Assembly: GCA_033085395.1 (NCBI GenBank) | Contig: MU853185.1 | Span: 186,001 to 250,000 of the forward strand | Direction of reading: 5' to 3' | Source of the DNA: Xanthoparmelia taractica | Taxonomy: Eukaryota > Ascomycota > Lecanoromycetes > Lecanorales > Parmeliaceae | Length of the DNA stretch: 64,000 bases | Shown here: positions 46,902 through 56,966 of the stretch, piece after piece | Layout of the letters: every line of letters starts with the position of its first letter | How positions within the stretch are numbered: position 1 is the stretch's first letter | The notes under the pieces: generated by a model | What the model saw: only the letters and a program-made list of their open reading frames with translations | Databases searched by the model: none | Told to the model about the DNA's origin: nothing | Position numbers and translations under genes: made by a program

Positions 46902-47461
46902 TTATTCAGTTGTAGTCTTGGAGACTTCAATGGATTCTGCGAGTAACCTGGGAGGCTTATTGCTCCGGATCTCTTCTTCTCCTGGCCTTTCCGAGTCGTT
47001 GCTCCATATGATGAGTCTGACTCGCTTCCCATTTTCGACCTTGGTTACAGTTTTTAGTTCGAAGCCCGGGTACTGATGTAGGAGCAATCCGACCGCTGGT
47101 CTACCACCTCCTTGACCTTCACTCCTGGGTCCAAGTTGTCATCCTAAAAGTATGAGTTATACTTCTGGCGTATAGGTCGTGAAAAAGAAAACGGTCCTGG
47201 AAATACTTGTTGCACGGTGCTCTTCTGAACACTGGTGGAGAGTTGCCCTATCAAGTAAAACGGTCGCCTCCCCATAATGCGAGCGTTCGGCAGACGGTAT
47301 ATCTCCGGATCACGATTCGTAGATTCCTGAATTGAGAATACGCAGCAGTTGTCGATCCCCAACCTCAACATTTTCCTTCTTCTTTGAACACGAACACCAT
47401 TGCAGTATAAGGAAGAACCAAATAACCCGCTTGGGAAACAACCGACAGCGAGCTCAGTCAT
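46902..47461 (-). CDS. Unassigned protein, possible two-exon gene
   Basis: Exons 47461-47163 and 47124-46902 give 173 residues. A very short 38-nt intron (GTATAA...ACCCAG) joins FSRPIRQK to SEGQGGGRPA in frame. The joined protein looks real: RNCC-type segment DNCCVFSIQES, NRDPEIYRLPNARIMGRRPF, GLLLHQYPGFELKTVTKV, NGKRVRLIIWSND. No known domain is identified. It has no signal peptide. It could be the end of a longer gene or a fragment. Confidence is limited by the intron length. Confidence 0.42.
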
Positions 47462-48271
47462 GAACAGTGAAGCTCTTTTCTTTGATGTTCTTCCAAAACT
47501 TCGCCATCAATCACAATTCCCGTACAATGCCCCGCCCTGCCCGCTGTCTTTTCCCCCATCTCTTTCTATTAGAGGGACCGTACTATATCGTTCATACGTT
47601 CGTTCGTTTCTCTGGTCTTGGACGCCGAGTTCTCAGCCTTTTATGGAAACTGATATTGTCAGTGTTTGGTTCAAGAGACCCGAATTTTCCTACATGTCAA
47701 ACAGAATCTGGGATGGGGCATTTGCAGATCAAGGGATTAAACGCACAAAGGCGTAAAAGGAGGTACGTAATTTACCTATCTACCGGGCTCTGGATAGGTA
47801 TGATGCTAGGATATTCATCTTAAACGAACGGGATTTGAATGAAACATTTTATGTTTTATGTGTATGAGTTACTTGCTACTGCATCTTCAAGATCACGGTT
47901 GGGAAACCGGGTGATGGAGTTGCACGCTCATAGTGTCACCTTGGATGCGGTCCAAAACGTGACATCCTTCAGACGCACACAAAGTGACACGGGATTCGCG
48001 GCTTCAATGTCTTTGTGATGTGGTGAATCCCATAAAACTATGCAGATCCATACCGAAAAAGCTACAAAGACGGATCATGATTCAGAACACTTCAAAGGAG
48101 TTAATTTAACACACATTGCGTGTGGGTGATTGTACAACCACAGAATCCTTCCTGGTTTGGAACTTTGTTTTTTATCCTACAAATAACGTCAATAGGTACG
48201 TAACTATCGCCTCGGTCCAATAATCGCACACCGACTCTCGAAAACCGCAGCGGTCACAAAGCCCAACAACT
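47462..48271. other. Intergenic, no gene recognised
   Basis: Two overlapping plus-strand ORFs (47400-47823) lack motifs. The right end is the promoter of the RING gene. Confidence 0.4.
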
Positions 48272-48955
48272 ATGGCCGAACAATTCCTCCATCAACTCCC
48301 CCGCGTCCGCAGAGGCGTCTTGGGAAAACCAGACCAGCGCTGCTTCATCTGCATGGAAGACTACGGCACCGTGCCTTCCGCAAACGGCATCATCGAACGC
48401 GCCGTCAGACTGCCCTGCGGCCACATCATGGGCTCCGAGTGCATCGCTATCTGGGTCTCATCTACTGCCGGTGCTGGTAAAAAAAACAACAACACCTGCC
48501 CCGTATGCCGGCACGTGTTATTCGAAAACGAACACTTACCGATGTCGGCATCGTGGGCTGAGCATATGAGGATCCACACCTTGCTGTTCCATCGATGCGT
48601 GGGCATTTGCGCGATGATGGAATTGGGGCCGGAGGTCCAACGCTTGGCGACATGGATTGCGAATCGCGAGCACGACCGTGTCAGGCTCGAAGAACGGAAC
48701 AATAACGCCGTGGTTGCTGTGGCGGCTGCGAGTGTCTACATGGCGAGTCATGTGTTGAGCGACGCGAGGTCTGGGGAATTGATCGCGAGCTGCGTGCATT
48801 TTGATGTTGGGGTTAATGCGATCAGGTGTGCTTACACGTCGCTGTATAGCCAACGGTATCATCAAGCTGATCAGCTGGTGCTCGCGCGTGCTGGGATGGA
48901 GGCGAGGAGGATGGATGAGGTTTTGCCTTCTTCTTTCCGAAGTGAGGCGTGGTGA
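48272..48955 (+). CDS. Atypical RING protein with TFIIB-like C-terminal half
   Basis: Single-exon, 227-residue protein. Residues 24-79 form a RING-like zinc module: C24-x2-C27, C49-G-H51, C57, C76-x2-C79. The spacing is CGHIMGSEC, so the ligand expected three residues after the histidine is glycine (54), a variant often met in fungal RING proteins. RING proteins usually act as E3 ubiquitin ligases; whether this variant does is unknown. Residues about 145-198 (VVAVAAASVYMASHVLSDAR followed by GVNAIRCAYTSLYSQR) look like the second half of a TFIIB cyclin repeat (AAASIYMAS ... GVAEVTIRxSYKxLY). That second assignment is inference. The coding strand turns from C-rich to G-rich after the RING. Confidence 0.82.
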   Translation: MAEQFLHQLPRVRRGVLGKPDQRCFICMEDYGTVPSANGIIERAVRLPCGHIMGSECIAIWVSSTAGAGKKNNNTCPVCRHVLFENEHLPMSASWAEHMRIHTLLFHRCVGICAMMELGPEVQRLATWIANREHDRVRLEERNNNAVVAVAAASVYMASHVLSDARSGELIASCVHFDVGVNAIRCAYTSLYSQRYHQADQLVLARAGMEARRMDEVLPSSFRSEAW

Positions 48956-49571
48956 AGGGGGACAAAAGGGGCTTGAGTTGGTGACGGACGGCATGATGAG
49001 ATATAATGACTGGTAAAGCACTGACGCGCGGTTCGCACACACGGCGTTGGCTCTGGTACTTTGTTGGGAAGGATTGCTAGTTGGACCTTCGAGCTCTTGA
49101 TTAGGAGCATTCAGTCGTTGTCGCTAGCTGTAGTGCAACTCTGGACGTCGGATAATTCGGCGGTAAATCAGATGTCCTCCTTCACATTGGCTCTGCAGCG
49201 GCCTTTTTATCCGCGTGAAATGGATTCGCCACCAGTAAACCTTCCCACTAAGAATGCTAGTCCTTTCAATACTAGTTATCGAAGACGACATTATGCAGCC
49301 TTAGCGGGCTGGTCTCATCGCATGTCGCCAGATCAGCAGTTGCCATGCGCGAGCCGTCTTTGTCCCCCCAAGCCGCCCGCACTTCACAAGGTTCAGAAGC
49401 GTGATTATTGCCCACCCAAGAGATTGAAACATCTTAGAATTCCAGAGCCGCTCCCGAGATTAAGCTGGTTTCACTGGATATAGAAAGTGGGATGTCCGCC
49501 AACGTTGCTTGCTACTTCGTTTCGTCAAGGCAAAAAGTCGTAGTGCTCTAAGATCTTGGTCAATCGTAACA
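48956..49571. other. Intergenic
   Basis: An ORF at 49061-49483 has no motif. The region contains the promoter of the secreted protein gene. Confidence 0.4.
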
Positions 49572-50667
49572 ATGAAGTCCGTCGTCCAAAACGTGCTTAC
49601 AACAGCAACAATAGCCTCAGCCGCTGTCCTTCCACCACTCGATCTCCTCTCAAATCCTACTCCCCTGTCACAACCAAGCCTCGCCACCCTCTCGCCATCC
49701 CGCTTTCAACCTCCAACCACAAATCTCTCCCTTCCCTTCTCATCCCGACCAGACAAAGGGTTCAAAGTAAGCATCTCCATACGTGACGCCTTCCTACCCG
49801 TCGATTCCGCGCTCCTGAACATCCTATACTTCATGAGCATCGTCGCCAGCCAGGACTCTACCCAGAAGCTCCAACCGCGCAGCTACAGCACGCCGAATTA
49901 TCGAGATGTGAGAATCACGAGTTTTAACTGGACGGAAGCGCGGTTTTTGCTTTGGGGCGTGTATTATGGCGTCAGTTATATAGTCAAACACGCACGGTTT
50001 CATGATCTGCGTTTGGATCTCTATTGGGAGAACAAGCTGGTTGGAAAAATGAACATTGCGGCGAGGCGAGTCGCGGGCTTGGTGGGCGGCGCGGCTCAGG
50101 CGCCGTTAAATGTAACGGGGAGCGAGGAAGACGAGCCTGCGGGACCCGGATCAGAGGTGGTTAATGCGACAAATAAAGATCTCGCCTTCAACGCTTCCAC
50201 GGCACTTCCGGTCACAGCAGGGTTCAGAATCGTCTTCGAAAGAGTCGCCGGTGCTACCCGCGTAGACCGCAATGACCTTTTCTTGGCTTTCTGTACGGCC
50301 TTCCTCCACGTCGCGCAATACCCCGCCGGAAGCCAGATGCGGGCTTTCGAGGTCAAGTCCCCGAATGGAAAGTTGAGTCTGCATTTGCACGAGCATGGAA
50401 TCAGCTGTCAGGTCAGTTGAGAGTTGGTAAAGCAACTGCTTGGAGTGTGTGATGATGGAACGATAAGGACATGCTGACTTTTGATAATCACAGTACGAAG
50501 CCATTAATAGTGCTTTGCTTTATGTACCCATGTATATGATGGAACATCCTGAGTTTGGATATATGGTGGTGGATTTTGTGATTGAGTTGCACGGGCAGCA
50601 GGCTTGTATGGGTAGTATTATCAACGAGGCTGGGAGACGGACGCTGGGAGAATCGCAGCTGGAATGA
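49572..50667 (+). CDS. Secreted protein of unknown function (family member 3)
   Basis: Predicted 337-residue secreted protein from exons 49572-50411 and 50494-50667. The 82-nt intron (GTCAGT, branch GCTGAC, acceptor ATCACAG) joins GISCQ to YEAINSALLY. The signal peptide is VVQNVLTTATIASAAVLPP. The mature part has sequons (NLSLPF, NWTEAR, NVTGSE), FKVSISIRDAFLPVDSALLN, LLWGVYYGVSYIVKHARF, LDLYWENKLVGKMNI, and a C-terminal module NGKLSLHLHEHGISCQ / NSALLYVPMYMMEHP. The last module (hydrophobic strand, helix, YM or FM) resembles the ends of the shorter proteins at 9573-10272 and 20529-21136, though the link is weak. No enzyme motif is seen. Confidence 0.75.
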
Positions 50668-50927
50668 AGAAGGAATGAAATGGTGGTAGGCAGAAGAAAT
50701 CCAGACACGCTTGCACTCGCAGCGCAACTTTGTCGCAGAATGGGGAATACTGTGTCCAGAATGCCCGGATAATGGCGAGTGAATAAAGCGTTCTCGTGGC
50801 TGACTAACGAACCTTAGCATGCAGCTAGCCCAACCCCCAAGTCCACTCTCTCCTTCTTAAGATATCATAAACAACACCGACAGGAGACAAAGGATCCTCA
50901 ACCCTTCCTTTCCCTTCCCCTCCCACA

Positions 50928-51841
50928 ATGCCCTTTTCAATCCACGTCGCTTCTATAGCCGATTGCCCCGCTCTCGCCACCGTCTCCCTCGCCGCATTCA
51001 ACGACGACCCCATTGTGGGCTATCTGTCACGGCATGTCGCGCCAGATGTGTCCTATGCGTTTCGACTTCAGTATTACGAACGTAGGTTCCAAGGTAGCGC
51101 TCTGAGTGGGTTGAGGGTTTTCAAGGTGGTGGATGAGGCGACGGGGTGGGTGGTGTTTTTCTTTTTTCTTTTTGGTGTTGATTTTATTGGTGGGGTATGG
51201 GATGGGTACTGGATCGAGCAACGAGTAGAAGCCCACAGAACCGGGGTTGAGTATAAGGTACTAACAAATAGCTATAATGGTAGAGAAATAGTCGCCTACT
51301 CCCGCTGGCAAATCCCCCACACCCTAAGCGCCGAGCAGCAAGCCGAAAAAGAGCAATTCGACAACTCCACACCCGCCAAACCACCGGGCTATAATACAGA
51401 GCTTGGAAAAGAATTCTACGACGCTCGGGATAGATGTCAAGAGAAATGGGTTGATGAAAGCAAAGACTATTGTGCGTCTTAGCCCTCTGTCCCCCCTTCT
51501 CTATCCCTCTCCCTCCTACATACTGTACGCTTCAACCCTCAGTCCAACCCCCCAGGCTCTACTAACCACCCACCATCATCACTCCAACAGTCCTTCGAGG
51601 TCTCGCGGTATCACCCGGCCATCAGCGGCAAGGCCTAGGCTCGCTGCTTCTTCGCCAAGGCCTCGCGATGGCGGACGAGGCGGGCGCAAAGACGTATTTG
51701 GAGTCCTCGGCTAACGGGGTGCCGTTGTACTTAAGGCACGGGTTTAGACAGGTCGATGATATCCCAATCGATATGCGACCCCATGGTGGCCATGGCGTTA
51801 CATCCGCGAAGTGTATGATGAGGGAGGCTGGGGGGAGGTGA
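50928..51841 (+). CDS. GNAT-family N-acetyltransferase
   Basis: Predicted 218-residue protein from exons 50928-51145, 51284-51471 and 51591-51841, with introns of 138 and 119 nt that both contain perfect TACTAAC branch points. The acetyl-CoA fold is evident: an N-terminal strand-helix (FSIHVASIADCPALATVSLAAF), the joined segment EATGEIVAYSRW, motif A with RGLAVSPGHQRQGLGSLLL (Q/R-x-x-G-x-G), the helix ADEAGAKTYLESSANG, and GVPLYLRHGFRQVDDI, followed by the fungal-type DMRPHGGHG end. Such enzymes transfer acetyl from acetyl-CoA to amines of small molecules or proteins; the acceptor is unknown. The longer introns contrast with about 50 nt elsewhere. Confidence 0.88.
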
Positions 51842-52666
51842 TTTGATTGGCGGTGGAGAGGGATTTTTGGGTGAATTGGGGGTTTCATTGGAGATTTGGT
51901 TGTTCAAAGGTAGGCCGTGGGGGAAACCACGCAAGACTCTGGGATTAAGGAGGCACATGTGACCTAAACAGGCCTTTCGATCGCGTTTCCGGGTGCTCGG
52001 ATTACAGCTCTAACTCTATTAGAGGTCATCCCTACAGCTATCTTGTTCATCTCTGACCAGGCGTGAAAAGCTATTGCTCGCATCTGCGATATCTAGATCT
52101 CCTGAAAATGCGCAATTCAAATTCCGCCAAGCCACAAGGTAGACTGACTTGCTCAGAACTCGCTCATGAATCGACCGTCCCTAGTCCCCTTTTTCACATC
52201 AACCAACGACCGCGGCAACAGCAGTGGATGTCTACAGTATATCTGGCGGAAGAAGAGCGAAGCAAAGGACATAGAAACCACCTCCGGGCTTATCTAAACT
52301 TATAACAGCAATCACGAAAAGAAAGGACTGGATTCTCGTCTCTTCCGAAATCGGAACAAAGTTCTCTGCGGTTGGCATACTGGTCTCATGTTCTATCAAT
52401 TTCTGCATCTTCATTCGTGCCTTTTGATTTTAGCAAGCCTCGGGGATCCGAGTGCGCGGCAGATTTCGTCTTCTACCCCAGTGGTCAGTTTGAGTCTTCG
52501 GAGCTGGAGTCCGGGTCTATGGGGTAGGTGAGGGTAAGGCGTGCACTGACTGTCCTGTCAGAGAAGTGCATCAAAAGCGACAAGTACAAGTCTCTTTTTC
52601 GGTACGATAACGTAGTGGATCGGGCCGTCTGATATAAGTAGCACGGCCGCCCGGTTCCAGCCCAGC
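51842..52666. other. Intergenic, no gene recognised
   Basis: No convincing ORF. The right end leads into a TATA box for the next gene. Confidence 0.45.
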
Positions 52667-52757
52667 TATAAAAGGCCCAAAAAACATATTTACCTCAATC
52701 CAACAGGTAAGTTTTCCAAAACAGAAACCCCATTCAGTGGCAGCCTAACTTTAACAG
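52667..52757 (+). promoter_or_regulatory. TATA box and 5'-leader intron
   Basis: tataaaag at 52667-52674, followed about 30 bp later by a leader. The leader contains a complete intron-like unit, 52707-52757 (GTAAGT, branch CCTAACT, acceptor AACAG, 51 nt), before the first ATG at 52775. This arrangement strongly supports a transcribed gene here. Confidence 0.6.
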
Positions 52758-52774
52758 GTCTCATACCCGCCATC

Positions 52775-53504
52775 ATGGCCATGATAATCCAACCCAGCTT
52801 CGACGTCAGTACCCCCGAAAAGGTATTTCTCCCCTCCCCCCAACCAACCCACAAAACCCCACCAAACCCCAACAACTGACCCCCCCCACACCTCTTCCCC
52901 CAACAGATGTCCACCTTCCTCCACAAACACCACCCCGCCGACCCCAACGCCAAAAAACCCGTCCACGCCATCCTTGCCCACGACATTATCTCCCTAGACG
53001 CACACCCATGCCTGATATCCGACCCGCCCCAAATATCCCACCTGGAAGGTCTCTCAGGCGGCGGGTACGAGGACCCCGCGGAGGAGAAATTGGTCCTGGT
53101 GCGCGGGAGGAGCGTGGTTGATGGGGAGGAGTATGATCAGCTGTTTGGTGCGGATGGGGGGGAGGTGGAGTGTTTTGTTGATAGGCATGAGGAGAGGGAG
53201 TGGCTTGTTGTATGTTGTTCCTTTTCTTTTCTTTCCTTTCCCTTTCCTTTCTTTTTGGGGGGAGGGGGAAGGGGGGGAAGAGAGAGACTTATGGGGCTGG
53301 GTTGGAGTCGAGTGACTAATGAAAACCTCGCAATTCTTTTTCTGTAGAGGTCGTGAAGGCATGCGGTTGTATCTGCAGGCGCCTGGGGATCCCTCCGATA
53401 CGCGGGTCATGTGGATGCAGCCGGAGAAGAAGATCCCGTGTTTTTGGCTCCTGGCTCGAAAGATGCCGGGCAGGGTTTGTATGTGTACCTTGGCTTTGCG
53501 TTAG
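52775..53504 (+). CDS. Unassigned fungal protein, 3' structure uncertain
   Basis: Exon 1 52775-52822 (AMIIQPSFDVSTPEK), an 84-nt intron (GTATTT...CAACAG), exon 2 52907-53209 with MSTFLHKHHPADPNAKKP, AILAHDIISLDAHPCLIS, VLVRGRSVVDGEEYDQLFG and CFVDRHEEREWLV. A third exon after 53347 probably encodes GMRLYLQAPGDPSDTRVMW and MQPEKKIPCFWLLARKM, but the donor at 53210 and acceptor at 53347 do not give that frame; a donor near 53168 would. The stop and total length are therefore open. I do not recognise the family. Coding strand flips from C-rich to G-rich at about 53050. Confidence 0.5.
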
Positions 53505-53908
53505 GCTGGACTGACTCTGTGTAAGACTTTAGGATTTACAGTCAGATGGGACTCAATATCATTACTGGTGCGAGAGACGCCCCTGGCTTTAGTGCTTAGC
53601 GAACGGAGGCTCAGCGAGTAATAAGGGACTATGGCATTCAGAGTTTGGGGGGGAGGGATCAGCATTCTGGTTTTTGATTACGGCAAAAAATGCCTAGTTT
53701 CCGAATTTATAGCTTCTTGTCTCCAGTACATGGTTTGACAAAACCCCTTTTGACACATTGCTTATATTTGTGGTCGACAAGTTGATCGGAGCAAGTAACG
53801 TCGGCTCCCCCTGTGGCACACGCCGATTCTCGACAGAATCTGTAGCCCACAAAAAAACCCCTACAGCTTCTCTTCCACCTGATCATCGTTAGCTTCCTTG
53901 CATGGTCC
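53505..53908. other. Intergenic
   Basis: 3' flanks of the convergent neighbours. Nothing else seen. Confidence 0.45.
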
Positions 53909-54536
53909 TCACTGTTCTTTTCCCAAATTAACCACGGTGCGGAAAGTGAGCATACCTTCGGCAGCCCACCCTGGGCTGCGTTTGTGTATTACGCATGAAA
54001 CTTCAATTTGCTGCGCCGCCTGCCATATCTCAGAGAAAGACGTCACGTCTCTCGACGCAAAGGGAACTTCTACGCCTCCTGGTAGCTCGCCGTCGGAGAA
54101 GAAGTTCAACATTACGATGGCGAGGGTGCATGTACCTTCCAGCTTCTTTAGCTCGAATATCCACGTACACGTCGCGACGATATTAATGGAAGATTGCCGG
54201 ACACTCACCGTGAGTGTACTTCCTCGGTGTACGCATAGATGGTAGTGAGCGTGCAGGAGCCTTTGGGGAGAGAAATTCAAAATCGATGTCTGAGAATGGT
54301 TTTACTTCGGAGTCATATAGTCTTTGTATTGCTCCGATGCAGTCTACCGAAGTGGAGCCTGTACCTATCCAGGTAGGATTGTCGGTGCATTGGTTGCCAT
54401 TTGCTCTCAAGCTAGTTATTAGGCTGCCATCTGTTATGCTGATAGCTGCACTCCAAGCGAAGTTAAAGAAGACGGAAAAGAGGACGGAGAGACGAAAGAC
54501 ATAAATCGTGTACTGATGAGAATGCGAGAAAGACAT
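53909..54536 (-). CDS. Secreted or signal-anchored protein of a fungal family of unknown function
   Basis: Predicted 184-residue protein from exons 54536-54209 and 54135-53909. The 73-nt intron (GTGAGT, branch GCTAA, acceptor GGAAG) joins RTPRKYTHG to TCTLAIVML in frame. An N-terminal hydrophobic stretch (VLFSVFFNFAWSAAIS) is a likely signal peptide. The conserved part is NGNQCTDNPTWIGTG, DCIGAIQRLYDSEV, FEFLSPKAPARS, then CTLAIVMLNFFSDGELPG and SRDVTSFSEIWQAAQQI, with an ordered set of cysteines. I recall many secreted ascomycete proteins with the same LPxG and D-x-x-F-x-x-I-W plan; none has a known role. Confidence 0.78.
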
Positions 54537-54947
54537 TATGTACGAAATTTTAAGTCGACTTTACCAGCTACCAAGAGAAGTTTTCATTTTTATACCGCAC
54601 TTGCGGCTAGATGTCGAAACACAAGCGCTGACGCCAGTGGGAGAAGGCGAAAAAGTCGTAGCCGCGAAAATTTCATTAATGCGGCTCGTGGGTAAGAGCT
54701 TCGTCTGACGCAGGAGAGGCATTGGATTATTGTCTCTTCAATTGAGCCCCAGAAAATAACGCATTTGCAAATTGACGAGATCCTACAACGTTGCTAAAGC
54801 AGACATAAAAGGGATCCCATTTCCATAATAAATACTAAAAGCAATACGCATACCTCAGAACAACTTGGAATGGTGGTGACCACAAGGGCGTTACAATTGT
54901 TGGGTGGATGTAAAGAGATGTGGTGAAGGGGTCGTCTCTCACCCAGA
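54537..54947. other. Intergenic
   Basis: Promoter of the secreted protein gene and 3' flank of the NmrA-like gene. Nothing else seen. Confidence 0.45.
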
Positions 54948-56037
54948 CTACTCGAGGCCCTCAAAAGCCTTGGCCTTGGCGAAGAAGTCCTTCAGTGTTG
55001 TAGGCTTTTCGTCTAGGATCTAGGAGACTATTATCAGCTGATGCAGAAACGCAAAGCACAATAAGCCGAGCGACGGAAGGGAAAATAACGTCAGCTTTAC
55101 CTCGAGGCTCTCAGCAAGGCTAGCTTTGCCATAATATCCGTAGTCGTTCATGAAGGCCATGTTCTCATAGAGTTCTTCCTGGGCCTTCTCTGGCATACCA
55201 GCCTTAGCTAGAGCCCCCTTGTAGTCGTCCTTGGAAACCTGCACAAACTTGGCGCTTTCGCCAGCCTTGGGAAACAACTCCTTGAAGATAGCTATGGCAT
55301 CAGAGGGAGTGTAATAGTCTGTTGCCGCCAAGACCCTCTTTCCAAGCACCTTGTCGCGATGTGTAAGAATTCCCTTCACGAACTTGCCAGTATCATTACC
55401 AGCATCGAAGAATGGGATGGGAGTGCTGGCCGGCATGGGTAGTGCGATACTCCAGTCGTTCGAGGGCGGAAGCTGACGAAACATACCACCTGGTAAGTTG
55501 GACATGAAGAAGCCTGGCATGAAGAAAGTCGCCGGAGTTCCCAATTCACGGATGTACTGCTCCACGGCGGCTTTCGAATCAAAGTGCTCCACATTGGGGA
55601 ATTTGCCGCCTGTCAGCTTTGTAACGTCGAAGAGGGATGACCAGATGAGGTGCTGCACGCCGCATTCCTTACTTGCACTGTCAGTAGCGACCGACATCAT
55701 AATGGCGAAAGGCTTCAACCTTTGCAAGGTCAGCAACATTCCGTCCCTGTGTCTTCTCAAGCTCGGCATCCATCTTGTCCCAATAGTTGGTCACAGCAAA
55801 GACGGCATAGGCGCCCTGCAGAGCGGACTTGATCTGATCTTTTGAGTTGATGTCGGCTGCAACACACTCGACGCCTTTGGCTGTCAAGGCTTGAGCATTG
55901 GGCTTGGATGGGTCACGTGTGATGCCACGGATTTTGAACTCGCTGGCGGTCTTGGGGTCGCTCAGGATAGATTTGATAACAGAACCACCTTGATTGCCGG
56001 TGGCACCAAAGACAACGAGAATCTTTTTTTCAGCCAT
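54948..56037 (-). CDS. NmrA-like NAD(P)-binding protein
   Basis: Predicted 318-residue protein from exons 56037-55720, 55667-55101 and 55019-54948, with introns of 52 and 81 nt. The second acceptor gives the short last exon LDEKPTTLKDFFAKAKAF. It is an atypical short-chain dehydrogenase of the NmrA/HSCARG type: Rossmann loop VVFGATGNQGGSVI (about 8-21), then ITRDPSKPNAQAL, VECVAADINSKDQ, AVFAVTNYWDK, CGVQHLIWSSLFDVTK, KAAVEQYIREL, FFMPGFFMSNLPGG. These proteins sense NAD(P) redox state or act as regulators rather than as classical dehydrogenases; NmrA represses nitrogen genes in Aspergillus. The role of this paralogue is unknown. Confidence 0.9.
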
Positions 56038-56966
56038 GATGGAGAATATCCTGCGGGACTTGCGACAAGAGGGAGCACCCATCCATGTTTTTATAACAGA
56101 GCTGCATTGCGGGGCAAGGCTCGGTGGCTGCACTTAGCGGGCTCGGTCTTTTCTCGGACGCTCCCACTCTTGTCGCGATAGGTCAAAAAGCGATGGAGCG
56201 AGCCTTGTGTTACCAATCGATTATCTGCCTTGGAGTGGCAGATTCGTGGCATTGTATGGCAGAGAAAGGTAGGCTGAGCAGATGCTGATGAGATGCTGAA
56301 CAAATGCTGATTCAAGCGGGACGCAAGAAAATCCGAGAGCTGAACGGAATGCCAAGAAACTAATTCCCTTAAATTGGCAATATAGGGCTGAGGGCGAGTC
56401 CATTTGGGAGAAACCAGGTATCCAGAAAAGCGCAATGGTGCAGATAATAATATAACAATCCATGGAGTATTCAAGACAAACGTTTGGCTGAAGTTGAAAA
56501 ACACTGTGACTGTGACCATCTATCTAGAATCATTCATTATCTTGAATACAACATACCTGACCCTGGAGTATGAAACGTTATACCAATCTCCGCAGGGCCG
56601 TCTCGCCCGTAACGCCCGACCACAGTGTTGGGCTCATCAGCCTTGTTTATAAATGACCTCTGAGGGCTTACAAACCTCTTTGACTTTCCCAAGCTTCTAC
56701 TTCCCTCTGTCGCTTGTCTCTTGGTCATGCTTTCTTCTGAGTGGCTTTTCGGCCACCGTGCTCTACCAAAGCAGTCCTATCAAAGAGAATCCCCAACCCC
56801 CACCTTCTTCTTGGCTGTTTCAAATATTACCTTCACTTCTATTTCTAAGAATACTAGAGGCTTGTAATTATACAGCCTTTCTGCTTATCCTTCTGTTTTC
56901 TGTAAGAATGCTGCTTTGTCCAATGCTCAGCACCCAAATCTTCACCACTAGAATCACAAGGATCCC
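56038..56966. other. Intergenic between NmrA-like gene and GH128-like pseudogene
   Basis: No secure gene. The upstream exon with a signal peptide expected for the GH128-like gene could not be identified here. Confidence 0.4.
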
